Numbered from the stretch's first letter, positions 33,867-46,074 are shown. The stretch is 64,000 nucleotides of DNA from Liolophura sinensis (GCF_032854445.1 NC_088297.1:22765127-22829126); one strand, 5' to 3'. Notes: generated by a model not told the origin, from the letters alone. Made by a program: numbers and translations.

Positions 33867-34138
33867 CGGGGGGGCCTCCGTGGCTCAGTTGGTTAGCGCG
33901 CTAGCGCAGCGTAATAACCCCGGAGCATCTCACCAATGCGGTCGCTGTGAGTTCAAGTTCAGTTCTTGCTGACTTCCTCTCCGTCCATACGTGGGAAGGT
34001 CTGCCACCAACCTACGGAAGGTCGTGGTCCCCCCCCCCCCCCACACTGGCTCTGCCCGGTTTTCTCTTACAATAATGTTGGCCGCCGTCGTATAAGTGAA
34101 ATATTCTTGAGTACGGCGTAAAACACCAATCAAAAAAA
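33867..34138 (+). mobile_element. SINE family A, full length
   Basis: Best complete copy. Head GGCCTCCGTGGCTCAGTTGG, TTAGCGCGCTAGCGCAGCG (A box), GCTGTGAGTTCAAGTTCAG (B box), then the body, a C14 run at 34029-34042, CCGCCGTCGTATAAGTGAAA and GTACGGCGTAAAACACCAAT. CAATGACA occurs just before the head and just after the tail and may be a target-site duplication. Confidence 0.92.
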
Positions 34139-34239
34139 TTAATCAATGACAGTTTTCTACACTAGAGTGATAACATTACGTGACCATGTACCTACAGTTT
34201 TTCTATACTAGTGGAATTGCAGCAAGCTTCAGAACAACA

Positions 34240-36000
34240 GTCAACACAGACAATGTCGACTCTAGACCACTAACACCACCCTAGACCAGTAGGCCTAACT
34301 TCACGTACATAAACAATGTCGACTCTAGATCAGTAACAGCACGTACACAGACAATGTCGACTAGACCACTAACACCACGTCCACAATATCGACTGTAGAG
34401 CCGTAACACCACGTACACAGACAATATCGATTCTAGACCAGCAACATCACGTACATAAACAATGTCGACTCTAGATCAGTAACATCAAGTACACAGGCAT
34501 TGTCGACTCTAGGTCAGTAACATCACGTATATAAACAATGTCGACTCTAGATAAGTAACATCACGCGCACATACATTGCCGAGACTAGGTCGTGTAACAT
34601 CTCGTTCATACACAATGTCGACTCAAGAGCAGTAACATCACGTACACAAACAATGTCGACTCTAGACCAGTAACATCACGTACACAGGCCATGTCGACTC
34701 TAGATCAGCTACACCACGTACATAGACAATGTAGACTCTAGGGTCAGTAACATCACGTACACAGACAATGTCGACTCTAGGGTCAATAACATCGCGTACA
34801 CAGATAATGTCAACTCTAGGTCAGTAACATCACCTACACCGACATTGTCAAATCTGGGTCAGTAACATCACGTACATAGACAATGTCGACTCTGGACCAG
34901 TAACATCACCTACACAAACAATGCCGACTCTAGACCAGTAAACCACGTACACAGACAATGTCGACTTTAGATCAGTTATGCCACGTGCACATACAATGTC
35001 GACTCTAAAGTAGTGAAACCATGTACTCAGGCAATGTTGATTCTAGATCAGTTGCACTACGTACATAGACAATGTCGACTCTAGATCAATAACACAACGA
35101 ATACAGATAATGTCGATTCTAGACCAGTGCCACGATATACCCAGACAATGTTGACTCAAGATAGGTAACACGATATACACAGACAATGTTAACTCAAGAT
35201 CAGTTACGCCACGTGCACAGACAATGTCGACTCTAGACCAATAACACCACATACACAGGCGACGTCGACTTTAGATGAGTAACACCACGTAAACAGACGA
35301 TGTCGACTCGATATCAGTAAGGTCACGTACACAGACAATGTCGACTCAAGCTGAGTAACATCACACAGACAGACAATGTCGACTCTAGACCAATAACACC
35401 ACGTACACAGGCGATGTCGACACGAGATCATTAACATCGCGTACACAGACAATGACGACTCTAGATCAGTAACATCACGTATACAATGTCGAATCAAGAT
35501 GAGGAACATCACATACACAGACAACGTCGACTCTAGACCAATAACACCACGTACACAGGCGATGTCGACTTTAGATGAGTAGCACCACGTACACAGACGA
35601 TGTCGACTCTAGATCGTTAACACTGCGTACACAGGCAATGTCGACTCTAGATCATTAACACCCCGTACACAGAGAATGGCGACTCTAGATTAGTAACATC
35701 ACGTACACAATTTCGACTCAAGGTGAGTAACATCACATACACAGACAATGTCGACTTTAGACCAATAACACCACGCACACAGGCCATGTCGACTTTAGAT
35801 GAGTAACACCACGTACACAGACGATTACTACTCGAGATCATTAACATTGCGTACACAGACAATGTCGACTCTAGATCATTAACACCCCGTAAACAGAGAA
35901 TGGCGACGCTAGATTAGTAACATCACGTACACAATGTCGACTCAAGATGATTAACATCACACAGACAGACAATGTCGACTCTAGATCATGGTATACACAA
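34240..36000. repeat. 37-38 bp tandem array, about 1.75 kb
   Basis: More than 40 units close to ACAATGTCGACTCTAGATCA followed by GTAACATCACGTACACAG, with many substitutions and small indels. Frames of 60-106 codons on the minus strand are by-products of the repeat. Many units keep GTCGAC and TCTAGA. Confidence 0.95.
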
Positions 36001-36074
36001 TGCCAACACTTGAACAATAATATGACGTGCAGACATCAGCAATAACATTACGCATACAAACTACGTCGATAGAG

Positions 36075-37246
36075 GATGTCGACTTTACAGCCATAACGTC
36101 ACGTATACAGGCAACATCACGTTACCTAATTCTAAAAAATATTAAAACTGTAATTTTTTTAGGTTATTTCGCAAATATTGTACTGATCAACTAGAAAGTG
36201 TGCTCTTTATGTTTGATTGGTACATCGATAATTGCCTGAATCACTTTGTAATCTGCGTTAAATTTAGATCAAGGTTTTCTGTGCCTTGTTAATCTGTCTT
36301 AATCGTGTTTATTTGAAGTCCCTCTTCATTAAGATTCATTCACATTTTGCGTTGATGATTTGACCTCTACATGGGGCTATAATTGTGAGCTTAACATATA
36401 TGAAGAATGCATTTTCGCTAATCTGGCATAAGTTTTACCAACGAAAGTTCACTCTTATAGAGGTGAATGTGCATTTTGTTTTCACTGTGAATAGCTCTAG
36501 CCTTGGGATATATGACTAAAGTATGCATTCAACTCAACGGGAGACCATGTGTTAGGTATTTTTGAAAAAATAGTTCCTCGTAATGCCTCTACCATGCCAG
36601 TCAAGCTATTTCGGTCAGGATCAAACTATCAGGCTGTTCTAATTTTTGTACAGTTTCCCAGTGACTGAAGAGCAGAACTGCGGTGGCCGTTTATAAAAAC
36701 GACTGTGGAATTCTAGAGTGATCACGTGACATGAGAGGCGAGTAACACTGTTGCGACATTGACGGGAACTTTGCTGTTCATAGGTAAATGTGCGTCAGTG
36801 CGCCACTGGCACCGTGACTGCCACATATGTTGTTTCAGCCGGCTCATGGAATCGGTTTTTGGCCAACGCGTTTATCACCTTTATAAACAACACGTGTGGT
36901 AATCCTCATAGCGCGTGGATATGCAGCCTGCGCACCTTGCTGGGATTAGCTAGCAACATATATATGCTTACACCTTCCGGTATACACTTAGTCAGGTATA
37001 TCCTGATTTATGGTGTGTAATTGAGTCGAAATGCTTCTGCGTATCTCACAGAAAGCAGTTCAAAATGATCAATCATGTAAAGAATACGGCTTGCCGTATT
37101 GATCAGTTAATCTCGTGAAAAAATGGTGCTGAGAACTTAACGTGGATTCAAAAGAACGTCAAGGGCCTTAAACGTAAAACTCTGAGGAAACTGTACACTT
37201 TGAAAAAAATAACTAAGAAACCTGAGTATAACAAGGAAAGCACTGC
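36075..37246. other. No gene recognised
   Basis: Non-coding sequence upstream of the DHHC copy; no clear promoter motif. Confidence 0.5.
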
Positions 37247-37249
37247 GTG

Positions 37250-38255
37250 ATGGCAAACGTTTCACAGTTTCTAACACATGACCACGGTGAGAGCAGAGAG
37301 TTGCATTCTCGTACCCGCGCGAAACCCAAGCCTAACCCCAACACACCGTACTACATGAACTTTCTCTTCCCACCTGGTACCATCTTCACCATTGTCAGCG
37401 TTTGGTACTATGGATTTTTCACAGTGTTTCCTTACGTCTACGATGACCCTAATGCAATTCTGGGACATCGGATTTTCTCCACGTTTATTCTACTTGAAAT
37501 GATGTCGAACTGGCTGTGCATTTGTTTCGTGGACTCGACGTTTGGTCGACCACCGGCATGAAAGGAGGCCGCCCTCGAGGCGGAAGAATCGGGGCGACAG
37601 AGGGCGCTGTGACACATCTGGAGGAACCCCTACAGCAAAATTATTGTCCACAGAAATGGCAGTGTCAATAAACCCATTGGAGGAAAATCCAGCGCACGGC
37701 GACTAAGTATTACCGCACATCGGACGGCTCAGTGATAGTTTCCATGCCGAACAGTTTATCCTGTACGGGAGAAAAATCTCCGTCTCGCACCACTTATCTC
37801 TACTTCTCCTGGAAACCTTGTCTGGTGTGCGAGCACGTCAGGCCGCCTCGTTGTCACCACTGCGCCTTATGCCAAAAATGCGGTCTGAAACGTGACCATC
37901 ACTGCTACTTCGCTGTGAGCTTGCGTCGGCTTGTATAATCAGCGCCATTTTATCGTGTTTACCTTCTGGGCTTCCGTGGCTACGGTGTACGCCTTTTGCC
38001 ACTCATTGCCGTATATTTACTTACGAGTTTTTGGAGCAGACGTCGTACGTCGACCTCTTCCTTCCACTGACATTGGCACGGTTTATACTAGGGTACACCG
38101 ACTTCAGGGCCGTCGTTCTCATGACGATGGAATGGTCGCTCATGTGCTTTGTTTTTTTCAGCGTTGTCTTTTTCGTCGAACAAATGATCCTGGTCTCGCG
38201 AAGTCTCACGACGTTCGAGAACGAAAACAAGATGGAAGCTGGAGGACAGTCGTGA
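37250..38255 (+). pseudogene. DHHC palmitoyltransferase, intronless and frame-broken
   Basis: Protein S-acyltransferase of the four-helix DHHC family, which palmitoylates membrane proteins. ATG at 37250. Helix 1 region LFPPGTIFTIVSVWYYGFF, helix 2 around FILLEMMSNWLCICF, then a stop at 37559-37561. The cysteine-rich domain (37795-37915) is complete: [31 protein letters not shown]. At about 37920 one extra base shifts the frame; the next frame reads [13 protein letters not shown], as the family should, and helix 3. A further shift near 38028 leads to helix 4 (WSLMCFVFFSVVFFVEQMIL) and a stop at 38253-38255. No introns separate these parts although such genes normally have them, so a processed retrocopy is likely. 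Alternatively a real gene with assembly indels. Confidence 0.75.
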
Positions 38256-38710
38256 CTTAAATGGTAGGTTAAGGGCAGTGTTCGGGGAACACTGGCCCCT
38301 ACATTTCCTTGTCCCTCTCCATACTGTATATGAACCAGAGGAAGACGGTATAAACTGGAAAACTATTACAAGGTGACGTAACCAAATCTAAGAGGTTCGA
38401 ATCCACTAGGTATCAATTTTGTTTCTTACTTTTGTTTAATCCACACATGTGTATGTATATGTGCTATGTTTGTATCGCTCATCGTGCAATTTACTGTTGA
38501 TCATTTGCTTAGCACTTTTATTTTGCGATACTGTTTTTGAACATGGGCTACAGATTAGAATTCTTTTGTTTGTATTTCTGTACAAATCTACCTTCGTATG
38601 CAGATATCTTAGATGTACAGCTCTACTGCGCATGTCAAGTTATGATAAACAAACACACATGCACTTAATAGTTATTCGCTACAGTGTTATAAAATCTTAA
38701 CCAGAATGCA
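38256..38710. other. No gene recognised
   Basis: Sequence downstream of the DHHC copy; no poly-A tail of a retrocopy is evident. Confidence 0.45.
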
Positions 38711-38724
38711 ATAGTAGCGTTTAC

Positions 38725-38990
38725 TCGGGGCCTACGTTACCGGAGTGGCTAGCGTGCCAGCGCAGTGCACCAACACAAGAGCCTCTCACCAATGCTGTCA
38801 CTGTGAGTTCAAGTTCATCCCCTGCTGGCTTTCTCTCCCGCAGTACGTGGGAAGTCTCCCAGCAACCTGTGGATGGTTGTGGGTTTCCCATGTGCTCTGC
38901 CTGGTTTCCTCCCTTCACAATGCTGGTCGCCGTCGTATAAGTGAAATACTCTTAAGTACAGGGTAAAAACAACAATAAAACAAATCAAAA
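38725..38990 (+). mobile_element. SINE family A, full length but diverged
   Basis: Head GGGGCCTACGTTACCGGAGT, B box CACTGTGAGTTCAAGTTCAT, GCAACCTGTGGATGGTTGTG, CGCCGTCGTATAAGTGAAAT and a worn tail GTACAGGGTAAAAACAAC. Confidence 0.88.
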
Positions 38991-39474
38991 ATATAATAAA
39001 TACGGTCGTAGTCCCGCGTATTTAGATGTCAGTAAAAATAGAAGCCAGATATATGGTTTTCAGCGTGAATAGATTTTGTTTTTATTTTGGCGTTTTCTTA
39101 GCTGTTTTTGTGGCCTTACCCCAAAACCTGTTTGCCCTCGGTAATTTCCGTCTCAGCACTAGTATAATTTTACTGAATTTTATGAAAACAATGTATATAA
39201 AATACAAATAGTATGGAGAAAAGAGAACTGAACTAAACTGAAATTGTTTTTGCTTGAAATTATCAGCTCTGTACAGTACAGTGCAAACAACGTGTATATA
39301 TTTAGCCCCGTTTTGTGTTGTATTAGATTTACTTCCCCTTGTATAAGAGTAACGTCCCTTTATATGTGCTCTCCAGATTTGAGAGGCTTCGCAAGTATGA
39401 TTTGTTGCTGCGAAAATACTTTGGAGCTGTCATTCAGTCTTTGTGGCATTCTTTAATTTTCCTAATGTCTCACC

Positions 39475-40218
39475 AGACTTAGCGGTATATCAACAACATT
39501 ACATGGTGTTAGAATTACGGGATCATGGATCTGACGGGTATACCAACTCCACAGATGGAGTGGAGCTCAGCAAATTTGCCTGAAGCTTGGCGCCGTCTCA
39601 AACAACATGTTGAGCTGAGTTTTCAAGGTTCTCTCAAGGACAAAGAAGAAGCTGTACGTATCTCTTTATACTTTGGATTGGTGAGAAAGGGCGTGGCCTT
39701 TATAATACATGGTAGGCGAGGCAGAGGAAAACGCAAAAATTACTGTGATGTCACATTACTGTGATACTCTGCCTACGTCCAGCCCAAGCTCAACCGCCAT
39801 TTTCGCCACATATAAATTTGACAGAGAGGCACAAGACGATGGCCCACTTGAGCAATTTGTCACAAGACTCAAACTACTGGCACAGGACTGTGCGTTCAGG
39901 GGTACAGATGAGAGAAACAGAGATCGAATTGTGTTCATCATCGATTCACAAGCTATAAGGGAAAAAGTCATCAATGAGGGAGAGACACTTGCCCTTGAGA
40001 AAAATATTCAAATTAGGCAAAATTTTGAGTATGCTCCAGAGCAGCTTACATCCATGAAGCAGCCTGCTACCAGTGAGGGAGCCTCAGCAGCCTCACTGGT
40101 AGGAAATTTCAAACAGAGACAGAACAGGTCGAATAAACAAACCAATTACAACTCTGAACAGAAGACGGTATGTTCTTTTAACTTTCAAAGTTTCTCTTGC
40201 TATGAAGTCATGAAGTAA
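39475..40218 (+). pseudogene. Gypsy (K02A2.6-like) gag fragment of a second element
   Basis: Leader ACATGGTGTTAGAATTACGG just before the ATG (39525) resembles the primer-binding region of these elements. Gag opens MDLTGIPTPQMEW, then WRRLKQHVELSFQGSLKDKE. A frame change near 39710-39780 follows, then IFATYKFDREAQDDGPLEQF, VTRLKLLAQDCAF and RDRIVFIIDSQAIREKVINEG, all standard for this gag type. It ends at a stop at 40218 before any nucleocapsid or pol. No LTR is recognised nearby. It is a different gag type from the element at 12-16 kb. Confidence 0.85.
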
Positions 40219-41740
40219 AACAAACGTCGGAGATCTTTTCTAAACTATATCCTCGTGAATACGCTTCTGTGAAAACAGCAAGAAATAAAACAACCAAGAT
40301 CAAATTAATAAATTCGACGATGTACCATGCGATATTAGCACAATTAAAGTTATGAACGTTGACTTTCAGTAAATAAAATATCATACCTTCATATAGTTAA
40401 GTGAATATTCAATTGCTAGCTCAAGTCTACAGAAAGGCCTCAAAATTTCAATGCAGTAGATATTCCACGGGAAAACGATTAGCAACATCAACAAACTTTT
40501 ATTACTTTGGCTCATACATATTCACGAGCGAAGAGTGACTTCACGACTTTCAACGGCCGTTTCACTAGGTTTACCTCTCCACTGGTTTCAAAGAAATATA
40601 ACACGTTTACCGGTGACTGACAAATCAAATGAATGAGAACTAAAAATACCTCTTTGGCGCACTTCAGTAATATTTTGTTTACATTTAGGCCTACATCAAA
40701 TAAATGCTTTACAAATACGAACAGTGAGTGGGCTTGTCTGGTTATATTGTTTACTCAGACATAATCAAAATACATTAAATTTTCGTGTATTAAAGTTTCC
40801 TAAATTTTACATGTGAATAAGCCAGAAAAAGGCCTGCGACTTTTCCTGAAGAGTGGACCTCCGAACTCTTATCGACAGAGTTTTATGCAGTGAAATTCTG
40901 CTGCGAAAATAAGCGCCACGGAAATTTCTGATAGTATTGTGGACGGAAGCGGTTTGTCAGTATTTGCAAAATATACTTGAAACCGTATGGAGCCTCACAC
41001 TGAACATTATACATATTTAAACAGAGCCACCACTCGTGAGCCTCTTTAATATTTCCACTGTGAACCTTTGCATAGCTTCGACGTAAGTTTCTACAAAATT
41101 ACTTAATTTCAGGAAAAATGCTTTTGGACACTTGTTAAATATATAAAATTATATTTGGAGCGAGTACGAAGCTGTAATTCGCTGTAGTTTAGCATATAGA
41201 AATTTGTAACGCTGAATATTTACATCGCAATCGATGTCTGCCAAGTTTTCGGTGAACTTCAGTTACCGCCAGCTGTAAAGTCAGAACCGCGAAATAAGTT
41301 AATGTCAGGAAATATAAATTAGTTTCTAGCAAATCTAGCATAGGTTTTACAAATCTAGCTGTGTTGACCACTTATCGCCAGCATGGTCCACATTAAAGGC
41401 TGGAACTGAACCCTCACCCTGTGTATTGAAAGACACGACCAATCAGCCTTGATCTGCTCCAGCTTGAAGGAGCCCCACCACCACTAAAGAAGTGCAAACG
41501 CAGAAACATTGTCGACAGACTTCGTAAACTCAAACGCCAGCGCGCTGATAATCAGAAGATATATATATGCTTACTAAAGACGTGTTCTAACTGGGCCAGT
41601 ATACATAAAATTGCTTCTTGTGTGAAACACCGCTGGGTCGTAATGGCCTTGACTCCTGCAGCTTAATCATAGCTGATTCTGACCGCTATTTGCATTGCAA
41701 CTACCTATCGAAATGCTAAGTAGTTGCAAAGTTGGTACCT
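40219..41740. other. No gene recognised
   Basis: AT-rich non-coding DNA. Confidence 0.5.
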
Positions 41741-41749
41741 GTATGATGC

Positions 41750-41870
41750 TCAAGTGATGCCGTACTATAAATATGTCGCCAAATATGCAAGGCGACACCG
41801 TCGCAATATGGCCAACGTACTGTTAAAATCGACGTTAAAGCCCAATCAAACAAACAAACGACAAACACTA
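41750..41870 (+). mobile_element. SINE-type tail, family B-like
   Basis: CAAGGCGACACCGTCGCAAT, ATGGCCAACGTACTGTTAAA and ATCGACGTTAAAGCCCAATC followed by AAACAAACAAAC; a variant of the GACGTTAAACCCC tail. The head is not identified. Confidence 0.5.
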
Positions 41871-41934
41871 ATTTACAAGAGGGTATTAAGATATTATATC
41901 TCCAAATGTTGTTCTTTATGTTGACATTAACAGA

Positions 41935-42040
41935 TGTATTTATTTATTTATTTGATTGGTGTTTTAAACCGTACTCAAGGATATTTCACTTATGCATTAC
42001 GGTGGAAGTAAACCGGACAGAGTCCGGGGGAAGCCCACTA
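41935..42040 (-). mobile_element. SINE family A, 3' part
   Basis: TTTGATTGGTGTTTTAAACC, AAGGATATTTCACTTATGCA and GTCCGGGGGAAGCCCAC. Confidence 0.8.
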
Positions 42041-42246
42041 TGTAAATATATATACTTCACTGTTACTGTGTATTTCAACGGCAGCGTATACATGGTTCAT
42101 GTACTCAAACAATGGGCGTCATTCTTTTATGCCACGTACAGGAACAAAACACAGGACATGCGTATAGCAGAGATTCCCTAATGAAAGAGAAAACTATTAA
42201 ATTCCAATACTAGGGTTCATTATTTTTAAGCATATACATGTATAGG

Positions 42247-42362
42247 CATAACCGGTGATATGGCCGAGGTGATTAGCACACCAGCGCGGTACGATAACTC
42301 GGCAACATCTGCGCCATGCTGTCGCTGTGAGTTCAAGTTCAGCTCATGCTGGCTTCCTCTCC
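42247..42362 (+). mobile_element. SINE family A, tRNA-like head only
   Basis: AACCGGTGATATGGCCGAGG, TGATTAGCACACCAGCGCGG (A box region) and TGTCGCTGTGAGTTCAAGTT (B box), ending at GGCTTCCTCTCC. The tail is missing. Confidence 0.75.
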
Positions 42363-42614
42363 AAAAACAGTGATATTCTGTATATTGGGCGTTCAGTGTG
42401 GTTTGAAGGAGGGCGACACCAATTATCTGAACTGCTATGGACTTAGCTGTAAACCCTGTCACTGACACTGCCATATTTGAAATGGTTTACGTTTTAGTAA
42501 TATATAACCTTAGTAAATAAATTTCGTTTTATCTCTTGTAGTATATGATCTCACGGCGGTGTAGATTTAGAGATGGATGTTGGGAAATTAAAGCCATGTG
42601 GCCTATTCGCAGAG

Positions 42615-42932
42615 TACCGGCCCGGATAGCACAGTTGGTAGAGCGTCCGCTTCTGGACCGGTACATCCAGGATCAATCCTTGAGTCACACCTAAGACTTT
42701 AAAAGAGGAAGTTGTAACTTCCTCGCTTGGCGTTCAGCATGAAGGGGATAGTGCAACGTATCAGTATAATGGCTCGGTAAGTCGTCTCAGTGAAGCAGCA
42801 CTGGATAAAAGAGCGGTGGAAATCCGTCCTGCTACAAGGAGGCACATTACACGTACATGCACCCTAAGGATTCCTTCGTCGTCATATGACTGAAAAATTG
42901 TTAAGTACGACGTTAAACCCCACTCACTCACT
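42615..42932 (+). mobile_element. SINE family B, full length with target-site duplication
   Basis: Head GGCCCGGATAGCACAGTTGG, TAGAGCGTCCGCTTCTGG closely follows tRNA-Lys; the B box is GGATCAATCC. The tail AAGTACGACGTTAAACCCC is followed by ACTCACTCACT. CTATTCGCAGAG occurs immediately before (42603-42614) and after (42933-42944): a clean 12 bp target-site duplication. Compared with the copy at 48145 it lacks a short inner segment. Confidence 0.95.
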
Positions 42933-43589
42933 CTATTCGCAGAGATAGTAGTATAGGCTTTGTTACAGCGTGGAGTTTGTTCTAACCCCTTATTGGCGCA
43001 GCCATTATAAAACAAATTACTCTCCACGCCCGTTGTCAAGTAGGCAACTTGCTTTTGAATAATTAGGACTTCATCCGAGGCAACGAGTCCTTCGTATGGA
43101 AACTAAGCTTGTGGAATTTAACAATATGAATTAGAAAAACTATTCTACCTTGTAATAATATGGACATTCAACATGTCAATTTGTAGCGCTTGGGTTGTTA
43201 CGCGCCACTGGCTAAAAGCAATTTTGGTGGCGAATATGACTGGTTTTACAGACTGCTGAATATCGGCGACTCTGAAATATGTAGACCATAGTATGCTGAG
43301 GAATATTTGGATACGCCACTATCATGGCTGTTCAGCCTCTAGTCAGACACATTGCCATTAAGATATGCGGTGTAAAACAGATTGCAGCGCGAATAGGCAC
43401 TCCTAAGTGTTAGAAAAACAATTAGGAACAGAAAAAACATAACTTTGAAAATTTCAAGTATGTTTTTTTTAGTAAGTCGTGTTCACGAGATAATTGACCC
43501 ATAGAAATGCGCAACTATGTCGTTCTCACGAGATCTGTGTTAAGTCATGCGCACGACATAATTATCTCGTGCTCTCGAAATTTTTATTA

Positions 43590-43723
43590 AGTCGTGCGCA
43601 AGAGATCTTTATTAAGTCGTGCGCTGGTGATCTTTATTACATCGTGCGCTGGTGATCTTTATTAAATCGTGCACTGGTGATCTTTATTACATCGTGCGCT
43701 GGTGATCTTTATTAAATCGTGCG
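43590..43723. repeat. 25 bp tandem repeat
   Basis: About five units close to GCGCTGGTGATCTTTATTAC followed by ATCGT, leading out of a looser AAGTCGTGCGC repeat. Confidence 0.85.
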
Positions 43724-43774
43724 ACAAAAAACCTCGACAAAAACCCTTCACATATACACGTGTGTTCTATGGGA

Positions 43775-44215
43775 CAAAAAACGTTACACATGAACACTTA
43801 TGTGTGTTGTAACAAGCAGGAATGGTTACACATGAACACCTGTGTGTGCTGTAACAGGCAGGAATGGTTACACATGAACACCTATGTGTGCTGTAACAGG
43901 CAGGAATGGTTACACATGAACACCTATGTGTGCTGTAGCAGGCAGGAATGGTTACACATGAACATCTATGTGTCTTACAACAGGCAGAAATCCTTACATA
44001 TGTACACTTATATGTGTTATAACAGGCAGCAATTGTTACGTATGTACGCATATATGTAGTAACAGGCAGAAATCGTTACACATAAACACTTATGTGTGTT
44101 ATAAGAGGCAGAAATTGCCACGTATGCACGCATATATGTAGTAACAGGCAGAGATCGTTGAACATGGACACTTAAGTGTGTTATAAGAGGCAGAAATCGT
44201 TACATATGTACTCAG
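43775..44215. repeat. 42 bp tandem array with an inner palindrome
   Basis: About ten units close to TTACACATGAACACCTATGT, GTGCTGTAACAGGCAGGAAT and GG. Each unit contains ACACAT and ATGTGT eight bases apart, so each can form a small hairpin. 42 is a multiple of three, hence 94-99 codon frames on both strands that are not genes. Confidence 0.9.
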
Positions 44216-44609
44216 TCCTTTGATAACATATTTACTTCTAATGCAATCGTATTAAGCGTATTAAGCCGTGCTGAATTACCCCCCCTCCCCGATCCCAACG
44301 TATCCCCCACATTCTCGTATTCACCGGCACTCCTTAACCCAGAGGTATCCCCCATCTCATCGTAGACACCATTCTACTCGTCCTCTGTTGGTTTTACCTG
44401 AGGAAATTAAAAGTATCAGTAAAACTAATGCTTACACGGAAAAGTTCTCTACATCGAGGATACTGATTACTTTAAAAAGAAAACAGATACACTTGTTAGG
44501 CTGATATGTTTTTGTGAGAAAAAGAAAAGCACATCTTATGAAAATAAACAATAAATTATAAAATAATAACCTTGTAGGCGACGTATCGAGCTTGTATCTC
44601 TTCCCTGAG
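44216..44609. other. No gene recognised; possible 3' flank of the transmembrane exon
   Basis: AT-rich; a clear AATAAA for the minus-strand gene is not seen. Confidence 0.4.
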
Positions 44610-44749
44610 TTAACAGTGAAGTCTCCATCGGTTTACAACTGACACAATGAAGCATATCAGTAGGCCTACAATCACAAACAGAATTGATAGGACAATGAGA
44701 GCGGCCAGAAGTCCTGTATGGCTACCGAGACTGACAAGTAACTCAGTGC
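44610..44749 (-). CDS. Transmembrane exon with stop, probable end of the Ig/EGF gene
   Basis: Opens after a CTGTCTTTTTCAG acceptor with GC, which completes a Gly codon after the phase 1 EGF exon. It reads TELLVSLGSHTG, a strongly hydrophobic membrane segment (LLAALIVLSILFVIVGLLIC and onward), then VNRWRLHC and a TAA at 44610-44612. That leaves a cytosolic tail of about seven residues. Alternatively a donor (TCAGTT|GTAAAC) just before the stop leads to a longer tail encoded further left, which I cannot identify. No signalling or ankyrin-binding motif is visible. Confidence 0.7.
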
Positions 44750-46070
44750 CTGAAAAAGACAGCATTTGGTAAAGATATTGAAATATGCAAAAGTGCTTAT
44801 TCGGAAAATGCAACTGCCAAAGAAGTAGTCAAACGGTTGAAAACATAGACGTACACAGATTCACTTAAAACACTCATGGATTGACATGGGAAAGATTCCT
44901 CTTCCCGTCACACATTGTGTGGTCTCGCGGAACACAGAATTCTGTGACGGAAAACTGGTCACGGCTGTATTAACGTCAAAGGCAACAAAGCCTGCTTCAG
45001 TTCCACTACATACAAGGGTTACCATTCATGGGGCTTTTCAAAGTTCATGGAGTTGCTTGAGTTTTTCGTTACATATATCGACAGTGTACATTCCGATGGG
45101 CACAGATTCTGCCTCCCCTTTTGGCTGACCTATGCCTGTTCTCGTATGAATACGACTATATGAAGAAACTATTAAAGAGTAATTTTGACATTGTAAATCA
45201 TTTTAACGTGGACAGCAAAACGTTCCGCATACAACAACAACATATACATGACATCTCTGAACTCTGATTAGTTACCCGTTCAAATGACTGTTGCTCAGGT
45301 GCATTACCTGCTCCCAGGTGTAAACAAGATCTCGTGTGGAAAAGACCTAACCAATCAGAATTCATTATGCCACTGATTTGAACAAATTGTCTTTGGAGTA
45401 TTCCACAGTTCCTTCTTCACCGACCTCTCCCCTAGACGTCAGCTAAAACTTTTGTTGTATCCTGAATTGATACGCAATAGGATGCTTTATTGTAAGATGA
45501 GAGTGATATTTATTTGCCGTATGGAGTTATGACCCCTGGCCTAGATAGCCGATGGAGGTACACGATAGCTGAAGTTACATCACGCTATAACTGCATTCTT
45601 TTGAACTCAATGTCATCTGGTTGTCAGTTGTCGATATCACATCTTCCGATATCACATCTTCCGATACCACAGCTTCCATCCTACTGTTTTTGTTGTGACG
45701 GCGACGCTCACGTGACTCTCTGTTCCATATTTCCAAGTAGCAAAACACCATAACCACGACACCGTAACCTTAAATTTGAGTCGTTTGGGTAATTGTTTAG
45801 TTATAACTCGACGTGAAGACCAGAATGGAGCAAAATGTGGCAACATATAAGTTGTTTATATGCACACTGATACACTGACAATTATACAACAAATTCTCAA
45901 AAATATAATTATTTGCCCTAAATCACGTACAAATATATTACAAGCGAATCTTCAACGTGCTAGATAGAGAGGAAGTATTTGTAATTAATGTCGGACAGGT
46001 TGTACGGCAGACTACGTTGTTGACCCCTATGTAAGACAAGACAATCAAACACTATCTTTCTGTTGATTTT
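44750..46070. other. Probable intron between EGF and transmembrane exons
   Basis: No element recognised except a short tandem duplication near 45640-45670 (ATATCACATCTTCCG twice). Confidence 0.5.
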
Positions 46071-46074
46071 TTTT

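Noticed and set aside
33875-33960. A tRNA gene at the head of the SINE
   Set aside because: A and B boxes are present but the cloverleaf is not; it is the promoter head of SINE family A.
34240-36000. CRISPR-like regular array
   Set aside because: Units are contiguous with no unique spacers, and this is animal DNA; an ordinary satellite.
42615-42690. A tRNA-Lys gene
   Set aside because: The tRNA-like sequence lacks a proper anticodon arm and acceptor pairing and continues into a SINE body flanked by a 12 bp target duplication.
43760-44059. 99-codon Cys-rich repetitive frame
   Set aside because: By-product of the 42 bp array; the cysteines come from the TGTGTGCTGTAAC segment of each unit and are not a disulfide domain.
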